A DNA stretch of 52,986 nucleotides from Rhodospirillaceae bacterium (lineage in GTDB: Bacteria > Pseudomonadota > Alphaproteobacteria > UBA6615). The stretch is taken from the NCBI GenBank assembly GCA_018702955.1, contig JABJEK010000065.1, positions 1 through 52,986 of the forward strand. The letters run 5' to 3'. Position numbers and translations under genes: made by a program. Positions 43,635-51,707 of this stretch are shown here, one piece after another; the stretch's first letter is position 1, and each line of letters opens with the position of its first letter. Below the pieces are notes generated by a model that made no database searches, had not been told where the DNA came from, and saw only the letters and a program-made list of their open reading frames with translations.

Positions 43635-43971
43635 GTCGGTTCTTCCCTCCACAGCAGACAGCCAAATGACTGCCTTCAGACATCCGGAACGACAAGTTGG
43701 CGACGGCGATGTTTTTGGACCCGAGGGCCGATGGACTCGCCGTTGCCGTTCCATGTCCGGCATTCTTGTTATTTACAGGGAAGTTCCAGGTTCCCTGTAT
43801 GCCGATAGCCGACCGATTTAGGCAATTGATCCGCCTGTTTCAAGCGGGAAACCAATTGTCCGATCGATACCATATCGGCCGTTCGACAGATGTTTCTTTC
43901 GAACGGGCCGGACCATACGCGAATTGCGCGCAGAATACCGCCACCAAACACATGATTTTGAACGTTTTGTT
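43635..43971. other. 337-bp intergenic region with an inverted repeat
   Basis: The gap separates the GldA-like gene start from the end of the unknown coiled-coil gene. It should hold the operon promoter. The main feature is the repeat at 43774-43799. It is less GC-rich from about 43770 to 43970. Two CAATTG sites lie near 43819 and 43853. A 92-codon plus-strand frame across it lacks a ribosome site and family look. Confidence 0.6.
43774..43799. promoter_or_regulatory. Perfect 9-bp inverted repeat upstream of the Gld-like operon
   Basis: TACAGGGAA and TTCCCTGTA are exact reverse complements separated by 8 bases (GTTCCAGG). The site is 140 bp upstream of the GTG start of the ATPase gene. There is no T tract on either side, so an operator for a dimeric regulator is more likely than a terminator. 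Confidence 0.55.
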
Positions 43972-44706
43972 CTAGGGGAACGGACAGGCTTCGCCGGTCA
44001 CCTGAATGAAGGCGCGCGCGCCGGAAACCAGACTGAAACGATACTCGGTACCTCCCACCGCAACGGCATGGTGAAGCGGCAACAGCCCCTCCGCCTGGAA
44101 AGTCTCCCCGCCCAGATGACCGAAGATGGCGACGACCGGCTTGGCGGGGTCATACCAGCCGACCGGTTGCCCACCCGCATTGCGGGCAGCTTCACCGCTG
44201 GCCGTGATCGTGATCGCGCCGTTGGCGAAAGATACCGAACCGTTCGCGCCGCTCTGTATTTCGTTGTTCACGATGAACCGCTTGGTGCTGCCAAGGGGCT
44301 CACACGCGACATCGTCGCGCGCCAGGCCGACAACGGCAGTCAGCCGGTCCGTGCTGATTCCCTCGGCAATGCGTTGCCGCGCGGCGGCCAGTATCTCCGC
44401 CTCCTGCGGATTGGGAACATCAGCCTCGTAGCGCTCTCGCCATTCATCGACGCGATCGCGTTCGGAGTGAAGTGCGGCGGTAAGACCGGCGATCTCGGAG
44501 CGCAGGGTGGCACTCTCGGTCGTGATGTCCGACAGGCGGCCTTCCAGCACCCGGACTTCCTGATTGGCGACCTCGGTCCCGATATTCTTCGCCCACAGGC
44601 CGACGCCCAGCCCAACAGCCAGCACCAGTCCCCAACGAAAGACGAACCCGAAGACCTGCCGCCGGCGACGGAGGCGATTTCGATTATCTGACAGGCCGAG
44701 CGACAT
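43972..44706 (-). CDS. Unrecognised single-helix coiled-coil membrane protein
   Basis: I do not recognise a family for this 244-residue protein. It has a basic N-terminus (NRNRLRRRRQ), one membrane helix (about 20-42), a coiled coil (about 48-95, EVRVLEGRLSDITTESATLRSEI and onward) and a C-terminal domain of about 120 residues with two cysteines (DDVACEPLG and GEACPFP), probably periplasmic and mainly beta. The layout recalls cell-envelope proteins with a periplasmic coiled coil. It lies 17 bp downstream of the TauE-type gene and may be in one operon with it, and 337 bp from the Gld-like operon. Clean frame and normal codon use suggest a real gene. Confidence 0.72.
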   Translation of the reverse strand: MSLGLSDNRNRLRRRRQVFGFVFRWGLVLAVGLGVGLWAKNIGTEVANQEVRVLEGRLSDITTESATLRSEIAGLTAALHSERDRVDEWRERYEADVPNPQEAEILAAARQRIAEGISTDRLTAVVGLARDDVACEPLGSTKRFIVNNEIQSGANGSVSFANGAITITASGEAARNAGGQPVGWYDPAKPVVAIFGHLGGETFQAEGLLPLHHAVAVGGTEYRFSLVSGARAFIQVTGEACPFP

Positions 44707-44723
44707 TCCGACTGCTCTTCCGG

Positions 44724-45647
44724 TTAAGCGCCAAACAGACCAAGTTCACGCAGCGCGATGAAACCCATGGCCAACCCGATGATCGCAAACAGGCTCGCGA
44801 TGGTCTTTTCCATCGCCCGCTGGGTGATCTTGCCCTGCAGGCGCGGCCCGATCTGACCGCCGATAATCACGCCCGGGATCGTGTAGGCAACGAGATTCCA
44901 GGGAATGGCATTCGCCCCGCCCGCGGCAATCAGCGCGGAGACTTGCGTGAATGACGCGGCCGCGATGACGACGATCACCGTGAACACCGACGTCGCCGCG
45001 GCAACCGGCACCGGCACATGATTGCGCTTCACCAGTTGCGGCATGATGACCTCGCCGATACCCACACCCAGCAACCCGGTCAGGAACGCGCCGACACCCG
45101 TGGTCGCGGCACCGTCGACACCCTGTCTGGGCTTCTTGAAGTTGTAGACCTGTCCGTCCGCTGCGGTAACGCTGACCGGTTCGCGCCCGGAGCCCTCGAA
45201 CTTGTCATCGTCCTCCGTCACCATTTCCTGCGGCGGATGATGGCGGAAGATGATCGGCGCCAGCACGAGCATCAGCAACGCGTAGGCGGCCTTGAGTGCG
45301 CCTTCCTGTTCCTTGAGCGTGGCCAGCATCAGCGCGCCGACGATCGAGACAGGCACGGCGACCATGAGAAACGGAAACGCACTGCGGAAATGAATCAGTT
45401 TCTTGCGGTAGTAACCCACAAACCCCGAGGAAAAGCCGAACACCTCGGTCATCAGGGCCGTGCCGATCGCTGCGGCGGTGCCGGCCAACACATATTCCGG
45501 GCCAAGAAGCGGGAAGATGATCAGGAAGATCGGTGCGAACAGGGCGGCACCACCGATACCGCTGAGCATCGCCGTCGTTGCGACCGCCATCGATATGGGG
45601 AACATGAACCAATATCGGGTCCAGTCGAGATCCGCGAGAAATTCCAT
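44724..45647 (-). CDS. TauE/SafE family (TSUP) anion transporter
   Basis: The 307-residue protein has about eight helices and the two TSUP repeats, GIGGAALFAPIFLIIFPLLG in the first half and VGAFLTGLLGVGIGEVIMPQL in the second. TSUP members move sulfite, sulfoacetate or related organosulfur anions; the substrate is open. ATG 45647 has AGGGA upstream; an in-frame start at 45689 has none. It is divergent from the SDR gene over 222 bp. Confidence 0.88.
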   Translation of the reverse strand: MEFLADLDWTRYWFMFPISMAVATTAMLSGIGGAALFAPIFLIIFPLLGPEYVLAGTAAAIGTALMTEVFGFSSGFVGYYRKKLIHFRSAFPFLMVAVPVSIVGALMLATLKEQEGALKAAYALLMLVLAPIIFRHHPPQEMVTEDDDKFEGSGREPVSVTAADGQVYNFKKPRQGVDGAATTGVGAFLTGLLGVGIGEVIMPQLVKRNHVPVPVAAATSVFTVIVVIAAASFTQVSALIAAGGANAIPWNLVAYTIPGVIIGGQIGPRLQGKITQRAMEKTIASLFAIIGLAMGFIALRELGLFGA

Positions 45648-45869
45648 CGAGTCATCCCTGGTTGGGAAATTACTTGTGAGCAGCCTCACTTTGGGCGGCG
45701 CAAGCTAACGCGCCCGCTTGCAGAAATCCACGCGCAATTCGTTGATCGCAGATGCCTGAAGTTGCGTGAAAAACTTGACTGGGAAACCTGAATCGAAACC
45801 AATTCTGTATAGATGTAACGAACCAACATACGGCGTGCGGCACTGCCCGACGGGACGAAGGGGAAACAC

Positions 45870-46775
45870 ATGACAATCGCATTCAACGGCCGGGTCGCCG
45901 TGGTCACAGGCGCCGGAAACGGCCTGGGGAAGAGCTACGCACTGGCTTTGGCCGCACGCGGCGCACGGGTCGTGGTCAACGACCTCGGCGGTGCCATCGA
46001 CGGCAGCGGCGTGTCCGGTACGCCCGCCGACGCGGTGGTCGAGGAAATCCGCGCCGCCGGCGGCGAGGCCGTCGCCAACTATGACAGTGTCGCGGAACCG
46101 GAAAGTGCCGCCAATATCGTGCAGACGGCGATCGACGCGTTCGGGCAGGTCGATATCGTCATCAACAATGCCGGGATTGTCCGCGACAAGACCTTCCACA
46201 AGATGAGCCTCGAGGATTACGAATTTGTCGCGCGGGTGCATTTCCTGGGCTCGGTCTATGTGACCCACGCCGCCTACCCCCATATGCGCGACGCAAACTA
46301 CGGCCGCATCCTGATGGTTTCGTCGAATTCCGGCCTCTACGGCAATTTCGGCCAGACCAACTATTCCGCTGCCAAGATGGCCGTCATCGGCTTCATGAAC
46401 ACCCTGAAACTCGAGGGTGCGCGCAGCAACATCGTGATCAATGCCCTGGCCCCCCTGGCCGCGACCCGGATCGCCGAGCCCTCCGGTATCTTCGACACCT
46501 ACGACCCGGAACTGGTCACGACCGACGCGGTGGCGGCAATGGTCACCTATCTGGTCAGCGAGGATTGTACCGATACCGGCAACATCGTCGCGGCGACGGC
46601 GGGTTACTACTCACGCATCCAGATCGTCGAAAGCGAGGGTGTCAGGATCGACCCGCGCACCGAGATGACGCCGGACAAAATCGCCGATCTGTGGCCGCAA
46701 ATCCACGAGATGCGTAACCCTCAGCCCTACGAGGACGGCGTATCCAACCTGACGGCAGTGATGGCCAAGGAGTAG
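45870..46775 (+). CDS. SDR dehydrogenase, MFE-2-like
   Basis: The 301-residue NAD(P)-dependent short-chain dehydrogenase has the cofactor motif VVTGAGNGLGKSYAL, NDLGG, NNAG, and the active-site Ser-Tyr-Lys in MVSSNSGLYGNFGQTNYSAAK. VNDLGGAIDGSG is characteristic of the D-3-hydroxyacyl-CoA dehydrogenase part of peroxisomal multifunctional enzyme 2. That suggests beta-oxidation of an acyl-CoA or steroid-like substrate, in agreement with the acyl-CoA synthetase nearby. Ribosome site AGGGG. Confidence 0.9.
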   Translation: MTIAFNGRVAVVTGAGNGLGKSYALALAARGARVVVNDLGGAIDGSGVSGTPADAVVEEIRAAGGEAVANYDSVAEPESAANIVQTAIDAFGQVDIVINNAGIVRDKTFHKMSLEDYEFVARVHFLGSVYVTHAAYPHMRDANYGRILMVSSNSGLYGNFGQTNYSAAKMAVIGFMNTLKLEGARSNIVINALAPLAATRIAEPSGIFDTYDPELVTTDAVAAMVTYLVSEDCTDTGNIVAATAGYYSRIQIVESEGVRIDPRTEMTPDKIADLWPQIHEMRNPQPYEDGVSNLTAVMAKE

Positions 46776-46784
46776 CCCGACCGG

Positions 46785-47738
46785 CTAGTCCCGGCGCAGT
46801 TCGCGCTTGAGGATCGCGCCGGCCTCGGCGATCGACGCGCGGGAACGCTGGTACAGGCGTTGCCACATCCAGATGAAGTGGGTCATGCCCTCTTCCACTT
46901 TCAATTGATGGGGCACGCCGGCGGCGGCCAGATTGGCCGCCAGCGCCCGGCTGTCGTCGATCAGCGGGTCGAGATCTCCGACCATCACCCATGTGTAGGG
47001 GAGCCCCGCCAGATCGGCGTGCGCCGGTGCGATGCGCGGATCGGTCGGGTCGGCGTTCTGGCCTTCCAGGTAGCCGTCCCAAATCCACTGCATTTGCGCG
47101 ACCGTAAGGCCGTAAGTCCCGTCGCCTATTTCACGCCAGGAAGGCGTGTCCACATCCAGCAGATAGACCCCGTAGACCAGCGCCAGCACCCGTACGGCAC
47201 CGGTGTGTTTGAGCTGAACCCCGGCATGGAGTGCCAGGGTCGCGCCGGCGGAATCCCCACAAAACCCGATCCGTGACGGGTCGAGCCCGTGCTCCGCGCC
47301 CTGGTTCAGCACCCACTCGGCGACGGCCATGGTCTCATCGACCGGCACCGGGAACCGATGCTCGGGCCACAACCGGTATTCGACGCTGGCCACCGCGCAA
47401 CCGCTTTCAACCGCCAGCCGCCGGCAAATCTGGTCATAGGCTGGCACATCGCCTGTCCACCAGCCGCCACCATGGAGGAACACCGTCACCGGTGCCGGGC
47501 GTTCGCCGGTCGGGAAATACAGCCGAAGCCGGAACGCCCCGTGTGGTCCCTCGATCGTGACGTCGCGGACCTCGTCAACAGGCAACTCCCCATCGGGCTG
47601 GTTCAGGTAGGCGTAATACCGCGCACGCGCCGCGCGGCCTTCTTCGACGCCCACTTCCGCCGGGTCCGGCAAGTTCGCACCGGCCTCTTTCAACTCATCG
47701 AAGACGGCCTGCAGGCCCAGATCGACCGGTGACGGCAT
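46785..47738 (-). CDS. Alpha/beta hydrolase, HSL (lipase/esterase) family
   Basis: The 317-residue esterase has the oxyanion motif VFLHGGGWWTGD, nucleophile Ser in GFCGDSAGATLAL, acid in VGDLDPLIDDS and catalytic His in EGMTHFIW. ATG 47738 has AGGAG upstream; the frame open to 47792 overlaps the upstream SDR gene end and is not preferred. Members hydrolyse short acyl esters or lactones. It lies downstream of an SDR and an acyl-CoA synthetase on the same strand. Confidence 0.9.
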   Translation of the reverse strand: MPSPVDLGLQAVFDELKEAGANLPDPAEVGVEEGRAARARYYAYLNQPDGELPVDEVRDVTIEGPHGAFRLRLYFPTGERPAPVTVFLHGGGWWTGDVPAYDQICRRLAVESGCAVASVEYRLWPEHRFPVPVDETMAVAEWVLNQGAEHGLDPSRIGFCGDSAGATLALHAGVQLKHTGAVRVLALVYGVYLLDVDTPSWREIGDGTYGLTVAQMQWIWDGYLEGQNADPTDPRIAPAHADLAGLPYTWVMVGDLDPLIDDSRALAANLAAAGVPHQLKVEEGMTHFIWMWQRLYQRSRASIAEAGAILKRELRRD

Positions 47739-47749
47739 GCTGCTTCTCC

Positions 47750-47779
47750 TATCCGATTTCCAGTTATCCGATACCCAGT
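47750..47779. repeat. 15-bp imperfect tandem repeat at the end of an SDR gene
   Basis: TATCCGATTTCCAGT and TATCCGATACCCAGT stand head to tail (13 of 15 identical). The repeat spans the SDR stop codon at 47764-47766, so read in the gene's frame the last codons LGIG-stop are followed by a second copy LEIG-stop. It looks like a local duplication of the 3' end. Confidence 0.7.
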
Positions 47780-48564
47780 GTAATGCCGCCATCGACCACG
47801 AGGGTCGAACCGGTCACATAGCGGGCCTCGTCGGACGCGAGATAAACGGCTGCATAGGCCACATCCCAGGCGTCGCCGACCCGGTTCAGCGGCACCTGCG
47901 CCTCGCGCTTTTCCCAAAGTTCGTCCACGTCGTCATCGCCGTAGGCACCCTGCAGGGAATGCGACACCATCGGCGTCTGCATCAGGCCCGGCAGGATCGC
48001 GTTGCAGCGAATGTTCTCCGGCGCGTACTGGCGTGCGATGACGCGGGTCATGTGGGTCATCGCCGCCTTGGTCGTGGCGTAGGAGAGATACGGGACATTC
48101 AACCAGCGCTCACCGGCGATCGAGGACACGTTGACGATCGCGCCCTCGCCCCGTTCCTGCATCTTCGGGATCGCGTGCTTGCTGGTCAGGAACGCGCTCT
48201 TCAGGTTGACGTCATGCACCCGGTCCCAGCTTTCCTCGCTGGTGTCGACCGGGCCGCCAACCTCGGCGATGCCGACATTGTTGTGCAGGATATCGAGCCG
48301 GCCGTATTCGTCGCACGCGGCGGCCACCATGGCCTCGACCTGGGCGCTGTTGGTGACGTCGCCGGCGAACACACAAGCCGTACCGCCCTCGCTCGCAATG
48401 ATGTCGGCGGTTTCCTGCGCGGCGTCCAGATTGATATCCGCACAAAGCACCTTCGCCCCTTCGCGCGCATAAAGTACCGCCGTGGCCTTGCCGTTGCCCC
48501 AACCCTCGCCGATCGAGCCCGCACCGGTGACGATCGCGACCTTATCCTTCAGCCGGTCAGTCAT
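47764..48564 (-). CDS. SDR family oxidoreductase
   Basis: The 266-residue protein has the cofactor-binding [19 protein letters not shown] with an unusual insertion, NNVG and the catalytic set [24 protein letters not shown]. The long glycine loop and WGNGKA are found in a group of SDRs in ring or terpene alcohol pathways, but the substrate is unknown. ATG 48564 overlaps the acyl-CoA synthetase stop by 8 bp; a longer frame to 48807 lies inside that gene. Confidence 0.9.
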   Translation of the reverse strand: MTDRLKDKVAIVTGAGSIGEGWGNGKATAVLYAREGAKVLCADINLDAAQETADIIASEGGTACVFAGDVTNSAQVEAMVAAACDEYGRLDILHNNVGIAEVGGPVDTSEESWDRVHDVNLKSAFLTSKHAIPKMQERGEGAIVNVSSIAGERWLNVPYLSYATTKAAMTHMTRVIARQYAPENIRCNAILPGLMQTPMVSHSLQGAYGDDDVDELWEKREAQVPLNRVGDAWDVAYAAVYLASDEARYVTGSTLVVDGGITLGIG

Positions 48565-50104
48565 CGTTACTCTCCCCGCCGTCCTCGGCATCCAGCATAT
48601 TGCGCAGCTCGCGCTTGACGATCTTGCCGTAGTTATTCTTCGGCAGGGCGGCCGCGACCCGGTAACCCTTGGGCCGCTTGAACCGCGCGATATTGTCGAG
48701 GCAGAGCTGGTCGAGCGCGGCGGTATCCACTTCCGTGCCCTCACCGGGCGTGATGAAGGCGATGACCTCCTCGCCCCATTCGGCGTGGGGACGTCCGACC
48801 ACAGCACACTCCAGCACGTCGGGGTGACGCAGCAGCACTTCCTCGATCTCGCGGGGATAGATATTGCTGCCGCCGGAGATGATCATGTCCTTCGAGCGGT
48901 CCTTCAGGGTCAGATACCCGTCGCCGTCGAACGCGCCCATGTCGCCCGTGTGCAGCCACCCGCCGCGCAGGGATTCAGCACTTGCGTCGGGCCGGTTCCA
49001 GTAACCGCGCATGACCACGGCGCCACGGACCAGTATTTCACCCACCTCGCCCACCGGCAGCGCGTTGTCGTCTCCATCAACAACCTTCACATCGACCACC
49101 GACTGGGCGTAGCCGACCGAGGCCAGCCGTTCCTCATGGCGCGGGTGGTCCGTGTCCACATGATCCTCGCGCGGCAGCACCGTGATGCACATGGGGCTCT
49201 CGCCCTGGCCGTAGATCTGCACGAACTTCGAGCCGAACCGCTCCAGCGCCTGTTTCAAATCGGCCACATACATCGGCCCGCCGCCATAGGTGACGGTACG
49301 TAGGTTGCCCGCATCGCCGTCGCCCGGGTGGCTTACTAGCCGCTTCACCATGGTTGGGGCGGCGAATAAGGTAACTTCTTCATGTTGTTGAAATAGCTCG
49401 AATATTTCGTCCGGCTCGAACCCGCCGGATTCGGGCACCACCTGCCGCGCGCCGACCGCCAGATGGGGGATGCCGTAGAAGCCGGACCCGTGGGACATGG
49501 GGGCTGGATGGAGTGCCGCACCGTTCACGGGCACCCGGTCCACATCGATGAAATATGTCAGCATCATCTCCCACAGATTGCGGTGGGTCAGCATCGCGCC
49601 CTTGGGATTGCCGGTGGTGCCGGAGGTGTAGAACAGCCAGGCGAGGCCATCGTCACCGCGATCGACCATCTCCATGGGATCGGCGTTGAGGTAGCCGGCA
49701 TATTCCTTCTCGCCGACCACCACGATCCGGGCCTTGCTGCCGGCGATCTCCAGGCCCTTCGCGGCCTTCTCGGCCAGGTCCGGCGTCACGATCAGTGCGC
49801 CCGCCCCCGCATCGTCGAGGATATAGGCAAGCTCCTTCTCGTGCAGCTTGTTGTTGATCGGCAGCGCCGTCAGCCCGGCATGCAGTGCGCCGTGGAAGGC
49901 CTCGAGATATTCCGGCGTGTTGGTCATGAACAGGCCGACGCGATCATCGGCCTTGAGGCCGAGGTCGCCACGCATGGCGCCCGCCAGCCCCGCCGCCCGC
50001 CGGGCCAGGGTCCCGTAGTCGCAGTAATCCGCCGTTCCGTGGGATATCGCCACGCGTTCGGGAAATGATCGCGCCGCGCGCACCAACAACTGATTGAGAT
50101 TCAT
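48557..50104 (-). CDS. Acyl-CoA synthetase (AMP-forming)
   Basis: The 515-residue ligase activates a carboxylic acid to its CoA thioester. Motifs in order are [18 protein letters not shown] (AMP binding, near 165), [24 protein letters not shown] and [20 protein letters not shown] (hinge), and a C-terminal [12 protein letters not shown] with the catalytic lysine. ATG 50104 has GGGAGGG about ten bases upstream; TTG 50113 is an alternative. First gene of a minus-strand operon with the SDR and hydrolase. Confidence 0.92.
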   Translation of the reverse strand: MNLNQLLVRAARSFPERVAISHGTADYCDYGTLARRAAGLAGAMRGDLGLKADDRVGLFMTNTPEYLEAFHGALHAGLTALPINNKLHEKELAYILDDAGAGALIVTPDLAEKAAKGLEIAGSKARIVVVGEKEYAGYLNADPMEMVDRGDDGLAWLFYTSGTTGNPKGAMLTHRNLWEMMLTYFIDVDRVPVNGAALHPAPMSHGSGFYGIPHLAVGARQVVPESGGFEPDEIFELFQQHEEVTLFAAPTMVKRLVSHPGDGDAGNLRTVTYGGGPMYVADLKQALERFGSKFVQIYGQGESPMCITVLPREDHVDTDHPRHEERLASVGYAQSVVDVKVVDGDDNALPVGEVGEILVRGAVVMRGYWNRPDASAESLRGGWLHTGDMGAFDGDGYLTLKDRSKDMIISGGSNIYPREIEEVLLRHPDVLECAVVGRPHAEWGEEVIAFITPGEGTEVDTAALDQLCLDNIARFKRPKGYRVAAALPKNNYGKIVKRELRNMLDAEDGGESNDD

Positions 50105-50179
50105 GGAAACCAAGCCCTCCCCGGCCCTAGAATGGCGCAGGCGGCACAGCCGAACAAGACATCAGGGAAGAGAGCAAAG

Positions 50180-50908
50180 ATGGCCTACGAACTCTATTAC
50201 TGGCCGACGATTCAGGGACGCGGTGAATTCGTCCGCCTGGCGCTGGCCGAAGCCGGTGCGGACTATGTCGACGTTGTGCGCCTGCCCGAGGCAGACGGCG
50301 GCGGCGTGCCCGCGATGCTGGCGCTGATGGGGGCCGAGGACGACCCGACGGCACCGTTTGCCCCGCCCATCCTGAAAGATGGCGACACGCTGATCTGCCA
50401 GACACCGCTGATCCTGGATTATCTGGGCGCGAAGCACGGCCTCACGCCAAGCGATGAGGCGCAGCGCCGCTGGACCCTGCAGCTGACCATGCTGCTGGCC
50501 GATTTCCTGATCGAGGCCCATGACGTGCATCACCCGCTGGCCAAGGAATTCTATTACGAGGATCAGCGTGACGCGGCGCTGCGCCGTGCGCCGAGCTTCC
50601 GCGATACACGCATTCCCAAATTCTACGGCTATTTCGAACGCCTGATCGACCGGAACCCCGCCGCCAGCGGTCATCTGGTCGGTGAGGGTGTGACGACGGT
50701 GGATTTATCGCTGTTCCAGGTCATCGAAGGCATGCGCTACGCCTTTCCCAAGGCCAGCGCGCGGCTGGAGCCGGATTATCCCGGCATCGTCGCGTTGCAT
50801 TCAAAGGTGGCGGCACGACCCGGAATCGCGGCCTATGTCGCGTCGGGCGATCGTATCCCTTTCAACGAGCACGGCATCTTCCGCCACTACCCCGAACTCG
50901 ACGCCTAG
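50180..50908 (+). CDS. Glutathione S-transferase family protein
   Basis: The 242-residue protein has an N-terminal thioredoxin-like domain with YELYYWPTIQGRGEFVRLALAEAGADY and PILKDGDTLICQTPLILDYLG, and an all-helical C-terminal domain with PKFYGYFERLIDRNP and TTVDLSLFQVIEGM. The early tyrosine (Y6 or Y7) and RGEFVRLAL resemble the sigma/alpha classes. Possible roles are detoxification or a catabolic isomerisation. ATG 50180 has AGGGAAG upstream; the in-frame start at 50132 has no ribosome site. It is divergent from the acyl-CoA synthetase over about 75 bp. Confidence 0.9.
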   Translation: MAYELYYWPTIQGRGEFVRLALAEAGADYVDVVRLPEADGGGVPAMLALMGAEDDPTAPFAPPILKDGDTLICQTPLILDYLGAKHGLTPSDEAQRRWTLQLTMLLADFLIEAHDVHHPLAKEFYYEDQRDAALRRAPSFRDTRIPKFYGYFERLIDRNPAASGHLVGEGVTTVDLSLFQVIEGMRYAFPKASARLEPDYPGIVALHSKVAARPGIAAYVASGDRIPFNEHGIFRHYPELDA

Positions 50909-50941
50909 CGGCGTTCAATCATATCTGAACGGAGACGAACA

Positions 50942-51700
50942 ATGGGCATCATGGACGGCAAGCATTGCCTGATCACCGGCGGCGCCGGCAGCGTCGGCCT
51001 GGCGAGTGCCAAAGCGTTGGCGGCAGAGGGCGCGACGATCATGCTCGTGGACCGGGATGAAGGTGACCTCTCCCGCGCCGCAGACGAAATTGGTGCGCCG
51101 GATACGATCACCGCTGCAGCCGATATCTCGGATAGCTCCCAGACGGCGGCCTTCGTGCAACAGGCAGTCTCAGCTTGGGGCAAAATCGATTCGGTCTTCG
51201 CCAACGCCGGCGTCAGCGGCACCAACGCGGCGACCGCCGATTTCCCGGAGGACGTCTTCGATGAGGTTATCGACGTGAATGTCCGCGGCACGTTCAAGAC
51301 TCTCAAATACGCGATCCCGCATATTTCCGACGGCGGCAGTATCGTTGTGACATCCAGCATCATGGGCGTGCGCACCCGGCCCGGCACGGTCGGCTACATC
51401 ACGTCGAAGCACGCGCTGATCGGCATGGTGCGTTGCGTGGCGCGCGAGCTGGCCGGGCGCAACATCCGCGCCAACGTGATCGCGCCCGGGCCGCTGGAGA
51501 ATGAATTCCAGCAGACCATCGAGGACCGGGTCAGCGCGGCCATGGGCGTGGACGCCACGGCGATGCTCAACGGCATGATCCCGCTCGGGCGCCATGGCAC
51601 GGCCGAAGAGATCGCTGAAGCGGTGCTGTTTTTGGCGTCGGACCGCTCAAGCTTCACCACCGGCGCGGTGTTGATGGCCGATGGTGGTTGGCACAGCTAA
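50942..51700 (+). CDS. SDR family oxidoreductase
   Basis: The 252-residue dehydrogenase has LITGGAGSVGLASAKALAAEGA, the acidic NAD-type residue in MLVDRDEGDL, NAGVSG and a Ser-Tyr-Lys active site in SSIMGVRTRPGTVGYITSKHA. The C-terminal GAVLMADGGWHS is typical of classical SDRs. It follows the GST gene by 33 bp with GGAG upstream and is probably cotranscribed with it. Substrate unknown. Confidence 0.9.
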   Translation: MGIMDGKHCLITGGAGSVGLASAKALAAEGATIMLVDRDEGDLSRAADEIGAPDTITAAADISDSSQTAAFVQQAVSAWGKIDSVFANAGVSGTNAATADFPEDVFDEVIDVNVRGTFKTLKYAIPHISDGGSIVVTSSIMGVRTRPGTVGYITSKHALIGMVRCVARELAGRNIRANVIAPGPLENEFQQTIEDRVSAAMGVDATAMLNGMIPLGRHGTAEEIAEAVLFLASDRSSFTTGAVLMADGGWHS

Positions 51701-51707
51701 ACGCGAG

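Noticed and set aside
43697..43975. 92-codon plus-strand frame across the gap upstream of the Gld-like operon, with a 58-codon part from ATG 43799
   Set aside because: No ribosome site, biased composition at the start and overlap with the inverted repeat and the 3' end of the unknown gene; no family likeness.
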